This document shows positions 1-7,342 of a stretch of DNA of 10,033 bases, in pieces. A program made the position numbers and the translations under genes. The stretch comes from DASRHY01 sp046765875 (GTDB lineage Bacteria > Actinomycetota > Actinomycetes > Propionibacteriales > Kribbellaceae): assembly GCA_046765875.1 (NCBI GenBank), contig JBKPSJ010000337.1, positions 1-10,033 of the forward strand, written 5' to 3'. The notes beneath the pieces are model-generated. The model did not search any database. It was not told the origin of the DNA and saw only the letters and a program-made list of their open reading frames with translations. The stretch's first letter is position 1. The number at the start of each line of letters is the position of its first letter.

Positions 1-260
1 TCGGTGGCCTGACCGGCAACACACCCTTCTACAACACAGCGCTCGGCTTGTGCATGGTGCTCGGCCGGTTCATACCGATGATCTTCGTCATCGCATTGGC
101 CGGCTCGCTGGCCAAGCAGAAGCCGGTGCCGGTCACCGCGGGCACGCTGCCCACCCACCGGGCGTTGTTCATCACCATGCTGGTCGGCGTCGTGATCATC
201 GTCACCGGCCTGACCTACTTCCCCTCGCTCACCCTCGGACCGCTCGCGGAGGGCCTGTGA
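1..260 (+). CDS. kdpA: Potassium-transporting ATPase subunit A, C-terminal fragment
   Basis: This is the last 85 codons of KdpA, the potassium-channel-like membrane subunit of the KdpFABC pump, which selects and binds K+. The frame is open from base 3; the start lies off the left edge. Visible landmarks are GLTGNTPFYN near the beginning (the conserved stretch just after the last pore repeat), a membrane segment around GRFIPMIFVIALAGSLA, the conserved loop VPVTAGTLPTH, a last hydrophobic segment (FITMLVGVVIIVTGLTYFP), and the ending LGPLAEGL, which resembles the usual KdpA C-terminus. The stop codon overlaps the GTG start of kdpB in a GTGA junction, so the two are probably translationally coupled. 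The identity is seen in the sequence and supported by the following kdpB, kdpC, kdpD and kdpE. A kdpF peptide, normally upstream of kdpA, would be outside the window. Confidence 0.96.
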   Translation, partial: GGLTGNTPFYNTALGLCMVLGRFIPMIFVIALAGSLAKQKPVPVTAGTLPTHRALFITMLVGVVIIVTGLTYFPSLTLGPLAEGL

Positions 261-2326
261 CCACGGTATTGAGGACGCCCTCGGCGAGCGGCGCCGTACA
301 GCGACAGAAGATCGGCACGGGTGCGTTCGACCCGAAGATGCTGCTGACCACGCTGCCCGACGCGTTCCGCAAGCTGGACCCGCGGGCGATGGTGCGCAAC
401 CCGGTCATGTTCGTGGTCGAGGTCGGCGCGGCCGCCTCGACGATCCTCGCGATCAAGGACCCGAGCCTGTTCGTCTGGTCGCTCGTGGCGTGGCTGTGGC
501 TCACCGTCGTCTTCGCCAACCTGGCCGAGGCGGTCGCCGAGGGTCGCGGCAAGGCCCAGGCGGACACGCTGCGCCGGGCCAAGACCGACACGATGGCGCG
601 GTTGCTGGCCGAGAACGGTACCGAGACCGAGGTCGCGGCCACCCAGCTCAAGCTCGGTGACGTCGTGGTCGTCGAGGCGGGCCAGATCATTCCCGGCGAC
701 GGCGACATCATCGAGGGCGTAGCCAGCGTCGACGAGTCGGCGATCACCGGCGAGTCCGCCCCGGTGATTCGCGAGTCCGGCGGCGACCGCAGCGCGGTCA
801 CCGGCGGTACGAAGGTGCTGTCGGACCGGATCGTCGTACGGATCACCACCAAGCCGGGCGAGAGTTTCATCGACCGGATGATCGCCCTGGTCGAGGGAGC
901 GTCGCGGCAGAAGACGCCGAACGAGATCGCGCTGAACATCCTGCTGGCCAGCCTGACGATCGTGTTCCTGCTGGCCACGGTGACGTTACCGCCGTTCGCG
1001 AAGTACGCCGGGACCAGTCTCAGCATCGTCGTCCTGGTCGCTCTGCTGGTATGCCTGATCCCGACGACGATCGGCGCGCTACTGTCCGCCATCGGCATTG
1101 CGGGTATGGACCGGCTGGTGCAGCGCAACGTGCTGGCGATGTCCGGCCGTGCTGTCGAGGCCGCCGGTGACGTCAACACCTTGCTGCTGGACAAGACCGG
1201 TACGATCACGCTGGGGAACCGGCAGGCGACCGAGTTCATCCCGTTGGACGGGGTGTCCGACGCCGAGATCGCCGATGCCGCCCAGCTGTCCAGCCTCGCC
1301 GACGAGACGCCGGAGGGCCGCTCGATCATGGTGCTGGCCAAGACGGCGTACGGGCTGCGCGAGCGGCACACCGGCGAGCTGCCGCACGCGCACTTCGTCG
1401 GGTTCACCGCGCAGACCCGGATGAGCGGCGTCGATCTCGACGGCAGGGAGATACGCAAGGGTGCGGCCGGGGCCGTGACGAAGTGGATCGGCCAGTCCGA
1501 TCCGCGGCTGTCCGAGATCGTGGACGGCATCTCAGCCTCCGGCGGCACGCCACTTGTCGTTGCCGAGCGCAACAAGGGTGTCGCCCGAGCGGTCGGCGTC
1601 ATCCATCTCAAGGACGTCGTCAAGGAAGGCATGCGGGAGCGGTTCGACGAGATGCGCCGGATGGGCATCCGTACCGTTATGATCACCGGCGACAATCAGC
1701 TCACAGCCCGCGCGATCGCGGACGAGGCCGGCGTGGACGACTTCCTCGCCGAGGCCACGCCCGAGGACAAGATGGCGCTGATCAAGCGCGAGCAGGAGGG
1801 TGGCCGGCTGGTCGCGATGACCGGCGACGGCACGAACGACGCGCCCGCGCTCGCCCAGGCCGACGTCGGCGTCGCGATGAACAGTGGTACGTCGGCCGCC
1901 AAGGAGGCCGGCAACATGGTCGACCTCGACTCGAACCCGACCAAGCTGATCGAGATCGTCGAGATCGGCAAGCAGATGCTGATCACACGCGGATCGCTGA
2001 CCACGTTCTCGATCGCGAACGACGTGGCCAAGTACTTCGCGATCCTTCCGGCGCTGTTCGCGGGCGTCTACCCGAGCCTGGACAAGCTGAACGTGATGCA
2101 GCTGCACTCGCCGGAGTCCGCGATCCTGTCGGCGGTCATCTTCAACGCGCTGATCATCATCGCGCTGGTGCCGCTGGCGCTGCGCGGCGTGCGCTACCGG
2201 CCGTCGTCGGCGTCGGCGATGCTGCGCCGCAATCTGTGGATCTATGGTCTCGGCGGCCTGGTCCTGCCGTTCGTCGGCATCAAGCTCCTCGATCTGCTGG
2301 TCGCCCTGATCCCGGGCATCGGCTGA
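257..2326 (+). CDS. kdpB: Potassium-transporting P-type ATPase subunit B
   Basis: KdpB is the catalytic subunit of the KdpFABC pump, which hydrolyses ATP at the cytoplasmic membrane to drive high-affinity K+ uptake. The 689-aa product matches the usual family length of about 680. In order it shows: membrane helices around residues 50-90; the actuator motif TGES at 164-167; membrane segments near 225-245 and 255-280, the second with CLIPTTI (266-272); the phosphorylation motif DKTGTIT with acceptor D312; MITGDN at 475-480; GDGTNDAP at 523-530; and the C-terminal helices beginning with SIANDVAKYF, where D589 and K592 match the charged pair known from E. coli KdpB. The start chosen is GTG at 257: it follows GGAGG (248-252) and overlaps the kdpA stop. 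The frame stays open further upstream, but only through the kdpA coding region. L244 is encoded by a rare TTA codon (986-988). All catalytic residues are present. Confidence 0.97.
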   Translation: MTTVLRTPSASGAVQRQKIGTGAFDPKMLLTTLPDAFRKLDPRAMVRNPVMFVVEVGAAASTILAIKDPSLFVWSLVAWLWLTVVFANLAEAVAEGRGKAQADTLRRAKTDTMARLLAENGTETEVAATQLKLGDVVVVEAGQIIPGDGDIIEGVASVDESAITGESAPVIRESGGDRSAVTGGTKVLSDRIVVRITTKPGESFIDRMIALVEGASRQKTPNEIALNILLASLTIVFLLATVTLPPFAKYAGTSLSIVVLVALLVCLIPTTIGALLSAIGIAGMDRLVQRNVLAMSGRAVEAAGDVNTLLLDKTGTITLGNRQATEFIPLDGVSDAEIADAAQLSSLADETPEGRSIMVLAKTAYGLRERHTGELPHAHFVGFTAQTRMSGVDLDGREIRKGAAGAVTKWIGQSDPRLSEIVDGISASGGTPLVVAERNKGVARAVGVIHLKDVVKEGMRERFDEMRRMGIRTVMITGDNQLTARAIADEAGVDDFLAEATPEDKMALIKREQEGGRLVAMTGDGTNDAPALAQADVGVAMNSGTSAAKEAGNMVDLDSNPTKLIEIVEIGKQMLITRGSLTTFSIANDVAKYFAILPALFAGVYPSLDKLNVMQLHSPESAILSAVIFNALIIIALVPLALRGVRYRPSSASAMLRRNLWIYGLGGLVLPFVGIKLLDLLVALIPGIG

Positions 2327-2339
2327 AAGGCATAGAGAT

Positions 2340-2966
2340 ATGAGTAGGCAGCTCGTGGTCGGGTTCCGCGCCATGCTGATGTTCACCGTGGTGCTCGGCC
2401 TGCTGTACCCGTTGGCGATGACCGGGGTCGCGCAGGCGTTGTTCCACAGCAACGCCAACGGCTCGATCATCAAGGTCGACGGCAAGGATGTCGGCTCGGA
2501 CCTGATCGGCCAGGCGTACACCAGGCAGGTGATCGAGACCGGCGCGCCCAAGGTCGACGAGAACGGCGACCCGGTGATGGAGCCCGACCCGAAGTGGTTC
2601 CAGACCCGGCCGTCGGCCGTCGACTACGACGGCATGGGCAGCTCGGCATCGCAGCTCGGGCCGAACAACAAGGACCTGATCGCCTCGATCGACGAACGAC
2701 GCAAAGCCGTAGCCGCGTTCGAGGGCGTCGACCCGAAGGATGTGCCCGCCGACGCGGTCACGGCGAGTGGCAGCGGGCTCGACGCGCAGATCAGCCCCGC
2801 GTACGCCAAGCTCCAGGTGGCCCGGGTCGCGCGCGAGCGTGGTCTCGACCCGGCGCGGGTGATGGCCCTGGTCGACAAGTACACCGAGGGCCGCACGCTC
2901 GGCTTCCTCGGCGAACCGCAGGTCAACGTGGTCCAGGTCAACGCTGCACTCGCGACCATGGGGTGA
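2340..2966 (+). CDS. kdpC: Potassium-transporting ATPase subunit C
   Basis: KdpC is the single-span accessory subunit that stabilises the KdpFABC complex and is thought to raise the affinity of the pump. The 208-aa product has one N-terminal membrane helix (about residues 8-33, with the conserved LLYPLAMTG), followed by an extracytoplasmic domain. Family landmarks are WFQTRPSA (86-93), GSSASQLGPNN (100-110), TASGSGLDAQISPAYA (141-156) and the C-terminal LGFLGEPQVNVVQVN. It is somewhat longer than E. coli KdpC (190 aa), mostly because of an acidic stretch around residues 66-84. ATG 2340 lies 13 nt after the kdpB stop, with GAAAGG (2325-2330) as a moderate ribosome site 9 nt upstream. Confidence 0.96.
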   Translation: MSRQLVVGFRAMLMFTVVLGLLYPLAMTGVAQALFHSNANGSIIKVDGKDVGSDLIGQAYTRQVIETGAPKVDENGDPVMEPDPKWFQTRPSAVDYDGMGSSASQLGPNNKDLIASIDERRKAVAAFEGVDPKDVPADAVTASGSGLDAQISPAYAKLQVARVARERGLDPARVMALVDKYTEGRTLGFLGEPQVNVVQVNAALATMG

Positions 2967-2968
2967 CG

Positions 2969-5569
2969 ATGTCCGTGGTGGACGATGGAGGTATGGCACG
3001 CGGTCATCTGCGCATCTACCTCGGCGCCGCGCCGGGGGTGGGGAAGACGTACGCCATGCTCGGGGAGGGCCAGCGCCGGCACCAGCGGGGCACCGACGTG
3101 GTCGTCGGGTTCGTCGAGTCCCACGGACGCCGGCACACCGAGGAGATGATCGACGGACTCGAGGTGGTGCCGCGCCGCACGATGCAGTACCGCGGCGCCA
3201 CCTTCACCGAGATGGACCTCGATGCCGTGCTGGCCAGGCGCCCGGAGGTGGCGCTGATCGACGAACTGGCCCACACGAACGTGCCGGGCAGCCGCAACGA
3301 GAAGCGCTGGCAGGACATCGAGCAGCTGCTGAACGCCGGGATCGATGTGATCTCCACGGTCAACATCCAGCACCTGGAGTCGATCAACGACGTGGTGCAG
3401 AAGATCACCGGCGTACCGCAGCGCGAGACCGTACCGGACGTGGTGGTACGCGCTGCCGACCAGATCGAGCTGGTCGACATGACGCCGGAGGCGCTGCGGC
3501 GGCGGATGGCGCACGGCAACATCTACACCGCCGACAAGGTGGACGCCGCCCTGGGCAACTATTTCCGGGTCGGGAACCTGTCCGCGCTGCGCGAACTGGC
3601 GCTGCTGTGGCTCGCCGACCGGGTCGACGCAGGCCTGCAGCGGTACCGGGCCCAGCACGACATCGACTCCACCTGGGAGGCGCGTGAGCGGGTCGTGGTC
3701 GCGCTCACCGGCGGCCCGGAGGGTGAGACCCTGATTCGGCGGGCGGCCCGGATCGCCGCCCGGTCGTCCGGCGGTGACCTGCTCGCGGTGCACGTCACCC
3801 GGCCGGACGGGCTGACCGGTGCCGACCCCACGGCGCTGGCCGCGCAACGCCGGCTGGTCGAGAGCCTCGGCGGTACCTATCACCAGGTGGTCGGCGATGA
3901 CATCAGCAAGGCGCTGCTCGATTTCGCCCGGGCCGAGAACGCGACCCAGCTGGTGCTGGGCGGCAGCCGCCGGTCCAGGTTCGGGTCGATCTTCAGCGGG
4001 CCGGGCATCGGCGCGAGCACGATCCGCGACTCCGGCGACATCGACGTGCACATCGTCACCCACTCCGAGATCGGCCGCGGCCATCCGCGGATCGGATGGG
4101 GCGACAGTCTCACCACGCGGCGGCGGGTGGCCGGCTTCGTCCTGGCTGTGCTGCTGCCTCCGGCGATGACCGGCCTGCTGATGCTACTCACCGTGGACAA
4201 CCTGACCAGCGACATGCTGACGTTCCTGCTGGGCGTCGTGGTGGTCGCGCTGGTCGGCGGATTGTGGCCGGCTGTGCTGATGGCGGTCTGGGGCACGCTG
4301 TGGTTGAACTTCTTCTTCACGCCGCCGGTGCGGACGTTCACCATCTCCGAACCGAACAATGCGCTTGCCCTCGGCGTATTCGTCGTGGTGGCCGCGTTGG
4401 TGAGCTCTGTGGTCGACCGGGCGGCTCGACGTACCCGGCAGGCCGCGAGCTCGGCCGCCGAGTCCGAGACACTGGCGACGCTGGCCGGCACCGTGCTGCG
4501 CGGCGAGACCGCGCTGCCCGCCCTGCTCGAACGGGTCCGCGAGTCGTTCGGGATGACCGGGGTCGCATTGCTCGAACGGCAGGCGGAGATCGACGAGGAC
4601 GGCGAGGTCCGGCCGGACCCGACCGGACCGTGGACGACCATCGCCAAGGCCGGCGACCCTACCTGCCGCAAGCCGGAGGAGGGCGACGCGGAGTTCCCGG
4701 CGCGCGACGACCTGGTGCTGGTCCTGCAGGGTCGCGAACTGGCCGCCGAGGAGCGCCGGATGGTCGGCGCCTTCGCCAACCACGCCGCCGCGCTGGTCGA
4801 CCGGGCCCGGCTCAGCCAGCAGGCGGCCGAGGTCAAGCCGCTGGCCGAGGCGGAGAAGCTGCGGACGGCGCTGTTGCGGGCGGTGGGTCACGACCTGCGC
4901 TCGCCGCTGGCCTCGGCGAAGGCGTCGGTGACCAGTCTGCGCAGCACCGACGTCGACTGGACCGAGTCCGAACGCGCCGAGTTGCTCGCGACGGCGGACG
5001 AGTCGCTGGACCGGCTGGCGCGGCTGGTCGACAACCTGCTGGACATGAGCCGGCTGCAGGCGGGCGCGCTGTCGGTCTTCAAGCGGCCGACCGCGCTGGA
5101 CGAGGTGGTCCCGGGCGTGCTGGCCGACGTGCCGGCCGGCCAGGTGATCGTCGACATCCCGGACACCTTGCCGCTGGCATCCGCCGACCCGGCACTGCTC
5201 GAACGTGTGGTCGCGAACCTGGTCGCCAACGCGGTGCGGCACTCGCGGCCCGATCAGCCCCCGATGATCACCGGGAGCGCCCTCGGTGACACCGTCGAGC
5301 TACGGGTCGTGGACCGTGGTCCGGGTATCCCGAAGGAGCACCGCGACCGGGTGTTCGCGCCGTTCCAGCGGCTCGGCGACACCGACAACACCGCCGGGGT
5401 GGGGCTGGGGCTGGCTCTGTCGCGCGGGCTGACCGAGGCGATGGGCGGTAGCCTGACGCCGGAGGACACACCCGGGGGAGGGCTGACCATGGTCGTCTCG
5501 TTGCCGGCGGCAACAGGTGGCCGGGAGAAGCCGGTGCCGGGTAGCCGGGAACGCGAGGTCGATGCATGA
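2969..5569 (+). CDS. kdpD: Osmosensitive K+ channel sensor histidine kinase
   Basis: KdpD is the membrane sensor kinase that responds to K+ limitation and osmotic stress and phosphorylates KdpE. The 866-aa product has the full family layout: N-terminal KdpD domain with Walker A GAAPGVGKT (19-27) and Walker-B-like ALIDELAHTN (95-104); a universal-stress-protein-like domain (about 238-365); four closely spaced membrane helices (about 386-482), with the conserved NFFFTPP (447-453); a GAF-like segment (about 500-615); HisKA with phosphoacceptor H641 in VGHDLRSPLAS; and an ATPase domain with N box NLVANAVRHS (N754), G1 box VVDRGPGIP (780-788) and G2 box GVGLGLALSRG. The start is uncertain. ATG 2969 is 2 nt after kdpC. 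GTG 2963 would overlap the kdpC stop as GTGA. ATG 2993 would begin MARGHLRIYLG like many relatives, but GGAGGT abuts it with no spacer. No FTAxY signature of c-di-AMP-binding KdpD was seen in the USP domain. Confidence 0.95.
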   Translation: MSVVDDGGMARGHLRIYLGAAPGVGKTYAMLGEGQRRHQRGTDVVVGFVESHGRRHTEEMIDGLEVVPRRTMQYRGATFTEMDLDAVLARRPEVALIDELAHTNVPGSRNEKRWQDIEQLLNAGIDVISTVNIQHLESINDVVQKITGVPQRETVPDVVVRAADQIELVDMTPEALRRRMAHGNIYTADKVDAALGNYFRVGNLSALRELALLWLADRVDAGLQRYRAQHDIDSTWEARERVVVALTGGPEGETLIRRAARIAARSSGGDLLAVHVTRPDGLTGADPTALAAQRRLVESLGGTYHQVVGDDISKALLDFARAENATQLVLGGSRRSRFGSIFSGPGIGASTIRDSGDIDVHIVTHSEIGRGHPRIGWGDSLTTRRRVAGFVLAVLLPPAMTGLLMLLTVDNLTSDMLTFLLGVVVVALVGGLWPAVLMAVWGTLWLNFFFTPPVRTFTISEPNNALALGVFVVVAALVSSVVDRAARRTRQAASSAAESETLATLAGTVLRGETALPALLERVRESFGMTGVALLERQAEIDEDGEVRPDPTGPWTTIAKAGDPTCRKPEEGDAEFPARDDLVLVLQGRELAAEERRMVGAFANHAAALVDRARLSQQAAEVKPLAEAEKLRTALLRAVGHDLRSPLASAKASVTSLRSTDVDWTESERAELLATADESLDRLARLVDNLLDMSRLQAGALSVFKRPTALDEVVPGVLADVPAGQVIVDIPDTLPLASADPALLERVVANLVANAVRHSRPDQPPMITGSALGDTVELRVVDRGPGIPKEHRDRVFAPFQRLGDTDNTAGVGLGLALSRGLTEAMGGSLTPEDTPGGGLTMVVSLPAATGGREKPVPGSREREVDA

Positions 5570-6240
5570 CCAGGGTGCTGGTCGTCGACGACGAGCCCCA
5601 GATCGTCCGTGCGCTCCAGATCAACCTGAAGGCTCGTGGTTACGAGGTGCACGTCGCCGACACCGGCTCGGCCGCACTCCGGGTGGCCGCCCAGCACCCG
5701 CCCGACCTGGTGATCCTAGACCTCGGGCTGCCGGACTTGGACGGCGTCGAGGTGATCCGCGGGCTGCGCGGCTGGTCGGAGGCGCCGATCGTGGTGCTGT
5801 CCGGCCGTACCGACAGCGCCGACAAGGTGGAGGCGCTCGACGCGGGCGCCGACGACTACCTGACCAAGCCGTTCGGGATCGACGAACTGCTGGCCCGGAT
5901 GCGCGCGGTATTACGCCGGGCCGGTACCGGCGACGACCAGCCGATCGTCCAGGTCGGCGACGCCACCGTCGACCTGACGGCGAAGCGGGTGACGATCAGC
6001 GGCCAGGAGATCCGGCTCACCCCGACCGAGTGGCACCTGCTCGAAGTTCTGGTCCGGCACCCCGGCAAGCTGATGTCGCAGCGACAACTGCTCACCGAGG
6101 TGTGGGGACCGGGGTACGAGACCGCGCACGGCAACCTGCGCTTCTACATGGGCCAGCTGCGTCGCAAGCTCGAACCCGACGCCGGCCGGCCGAAGCACCT
6201 GGTCACCGAGCCGGGCATGGGCTACCGCTTCGAGCCGTGA
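5566..6240 (+). CDS. kdpE: Kdp operon OmpR-family response regulator
   Basis: KdpE is the DNA-binding response regulator that activates kdp transcription when phosphorylated by KdpD. The 224-aa product has a receiver domain with acidic pocket D8/D9, phosphoacceptor D52 in LDLGLPDLDG, S79 in VVLSGR and K101 in KPFG, then a winged-helix OmpR-type output domain (about 128-224). The latter is marked by LTPTEWHLLEVLVRHPGKLMSQ-like sequence and the end GMGYRFEP. ATG 5566 overlaps the kdpD stop (ATGA), with GAGG (5555-5558) at good distance. L116 is encoded by the rare codon TTA (5911-5913), which in Streptomyces would make translation depend on the bldA tRNA. Its stop is only 3 nt from the stop of the convergent phosphoesterase gene, and no hairpin terminator was seen between them. 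Confidence 0.96.
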   Translation: MTRVLVVDDEPQIVRALQINLKARGYEVHVADTGSAALRVAAQHPPDLVILDLGLPDLDGVEVIRGLRGWSEAPIVVLSGRTDSADKVEALDAGADDYLTKPFGIDELLARMRAVLRRAGTGDDQPIVQVGDATVDLTAKRVTISGQEIRLTPTEWHLLEVLVRHPGKLMSQRQLLTEVWGPGYETAHGNLRFYMGQLRRKLEPDAGRPKHLVTEPGMGYRFEP

Positions 6241-6243
6241 CCG

Positions 6244-7263
6244 TCAGGTCGCCGGGATGATCTGCCAGGTCACGGGCGTCCCCACGCTGTGGGTGGTGAC
6301 CTTCAGCCAGCCCGTCTCCCCGAGGCTCGATCCGTTGACGGTGACCCGGGTGAGCCGGTCCGCCGAGCCGGTGACGCCGTAGAAGGACAGCCAGGACGAT
6401 CCGGCCTTCAGCGGCTGGTCGACGTTGAAGACGTGGCTGTCGCCGTCGAACAGGTACACCGGGCCGTCGAAGGCGCCGGACTCGTCGATGATCGCCTGGA
6501 CGATCGGCTTGAACGCGCTGTAGTTGCTCCAGGTGGGCGTACTCACCGTCGGGTCGAACATGTCGGCCTGGATCTGCAGCACCACGGCTCGGTTCCGGTC
6601 GGACTCGGCCTGCGCGAAGGTGTCGCGGATCAGCGCGATGTCGGCGTTGGTCCGTGCCGTGACCTCGGCGACCTGCTCGGTCGTCGGCGCGGTCAGGCCC
6701 AGGCCGTCCCACGGCAGCATCGAGTTGTTGCTGCCCGGGATGTTCGCCGCGGCGAACGAGATGCCGTTGCGGGTGTAGCGGACGTTCTCCGGGAAGCCCG
6801 GTTGTGCCTTCACCGCGACCGACTGCTGCCCGAGAGTCTTACCCGGCCGGGAGAAGAACGTCTCGCGGATCGTCGCGAGCCGCTCGAGCGGGTTGTACCT
6901 GCCATTGTTCGCGCGGTGGCAGTCCGTCCACTCGTTGTCGCCAGGCGTGTACACCAGCGGGTCGCGGAACAGGGCGAAGTCTCCGTAGATCAGGTTGAAG
7001 TAGTCGTCGCTGCAGACCGACGAGCCGTTCTTGATGTCGCCGAGGTGGGTAACCATCCGCACGTCCGAGTCGGCGTTGATCTGGCCGATGAAGGCAGGGA
7101 AATGGCTGATCAGCGGGTCGCCGTACGGCACATCGCCGATCACAGCCACCGTGTAGGTCTCGTCGTTCGCCGCCTGTGCCGGACCGGCAAGTCCACCGAG
7201 AACCAGACCCGCGATCCCTGCGGTCACCGCACACGTCCTTGCCGCCCGGCCGACCTTGATCAT
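6244..7263 (-). CDS. Secreted calcineurin-like metallophosphoesterase
   Basis: The 339-aa product is probably an exported phosphoesterase. It begins with a typical signal peptide: basic N-region (K3, R6, R9), hydrophobic core TAGIAGLVLGGLAG, and a cleavage site after AQA (about residue 31). The mature part has spaced metallophosphoesterase-like motifs: GDVPYGD (43-49), HLGDIKNG (73-80), TPGDNEWTDC (106-115) and LFDGDSH (271-277). These correspond loosely to the GD, GDxx, GN[HD] and GHxH motifs of the calcineurin superfamily, with GDNE in place of GNHD/E. C84 and C115 could form a disulfide. ATG 7263 is chosen because GGGAGG (7268-7273) lies 4 nt upstream; an in-frame ATG at 7275 has no such site and would add MGGG. 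It is on the same strand as the monooxygenase upstream (79-nt gap) and convergent with kdpE. The substrate cannot be told. Confidence 0.82.
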   Translation of the reverse strand: MIKVGRAARTCAVTAGIAGLVLGGLAGPAQAANDETYTVAVIGDVPYGDPLISHFPAFIGQINADSDVRMVTHLGDIKNGSSVCSDDYFNLIYGDFALFRDPLVYTPGDNEWTDCHRANNGRYNPLERLATIRETFFSRPGKTLGQQSVAVKAQPGFPENVRYTRNGISFAAANIPGSNNSMLPWDGLGLTAPTTEQVAEVTARTNADIALIRDTFAQAESDRNRAVVLQIQADMFDPTVSTPTWSNYSAFKPIVQAIIDESGAFDGPVYLFDGDSHVFNVDQPLKAGSSWLSFYGVTGSADRLTRVTVNGSSLGETGWLKVTTHSVGTPVTWQIIPAT

Positions 7264-7342
7264 TCCGCCTCCCATGAGCGAAGTAGTTGCGCAAGGCAGC
7301 TAATACGCAGAGGCTGAACACCGCGTCACATCGAGGTGAACG
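7264..7342 (-). promoter_or_regulatory. Spacer between monooxygenase and phosphoesterase
   Basis: This 79-bp gap between two same-strand genes holds a possible -10 box, TATTAG (7300-7305, minus strand), but no convincing -35 at 16-19 nt from it, and an 8-bp palindrome TTGCGCAA (7287-7294). No hairpin with a T-tract was seen. The phosphoesterase may have its own weak or alternative-sigma promoter here, or be read through from the monooxygenase; the sequence does not decide. Confidence 0.3.
7268..7273 (-). promoter_or_regulatory. Shine-Dalgarno site deciding the phosphoesterase start
   Basis: Read on the minus strand, GGGAGG ends 4 nt before ATG 7263 and overlaps the last base of the upstream in-frame ATG at 7275. 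Ribosome loading here favours 7263, so a longest-ORF call would add four residues. Confidence 0.7.

Noticed and set aside
229..2551. Long antisense reading frames of 488 aa (229-1695) and 339 aa (1532-2551) across kdpB and kdpC
   Set aside because: Their translations are low-complexity, Arg/Ser/Thr- or Asp/Arg/His-rich, without domains; they are the expected shadows of GC-rich third positions opposite well-identified kdp genes.
2987..2995. Alternative kdpD start ATG 2993 after GGAGGT
   Set aside because: The Shine-Dalgarno-like sequence directly abuts the ATG with no spacer, so it is unlikely to serve it; ATG 2969 was kept, with uncertainty stated.
3680..4065. c-di-AMP-responsive KdpD
   Set aside because: The FTAxY signature described for the Staphylococcus KdpD USP domain is not present, so c-di-AMP sensing is not supported from sequence.
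4096..5289. 397-aa same-strand alternative frame within kdpD
   Set aside because: Arg/Gly/Ala-rich translation with no family motifs, while the kdpD frame carries all kinase motifs over the same bases.
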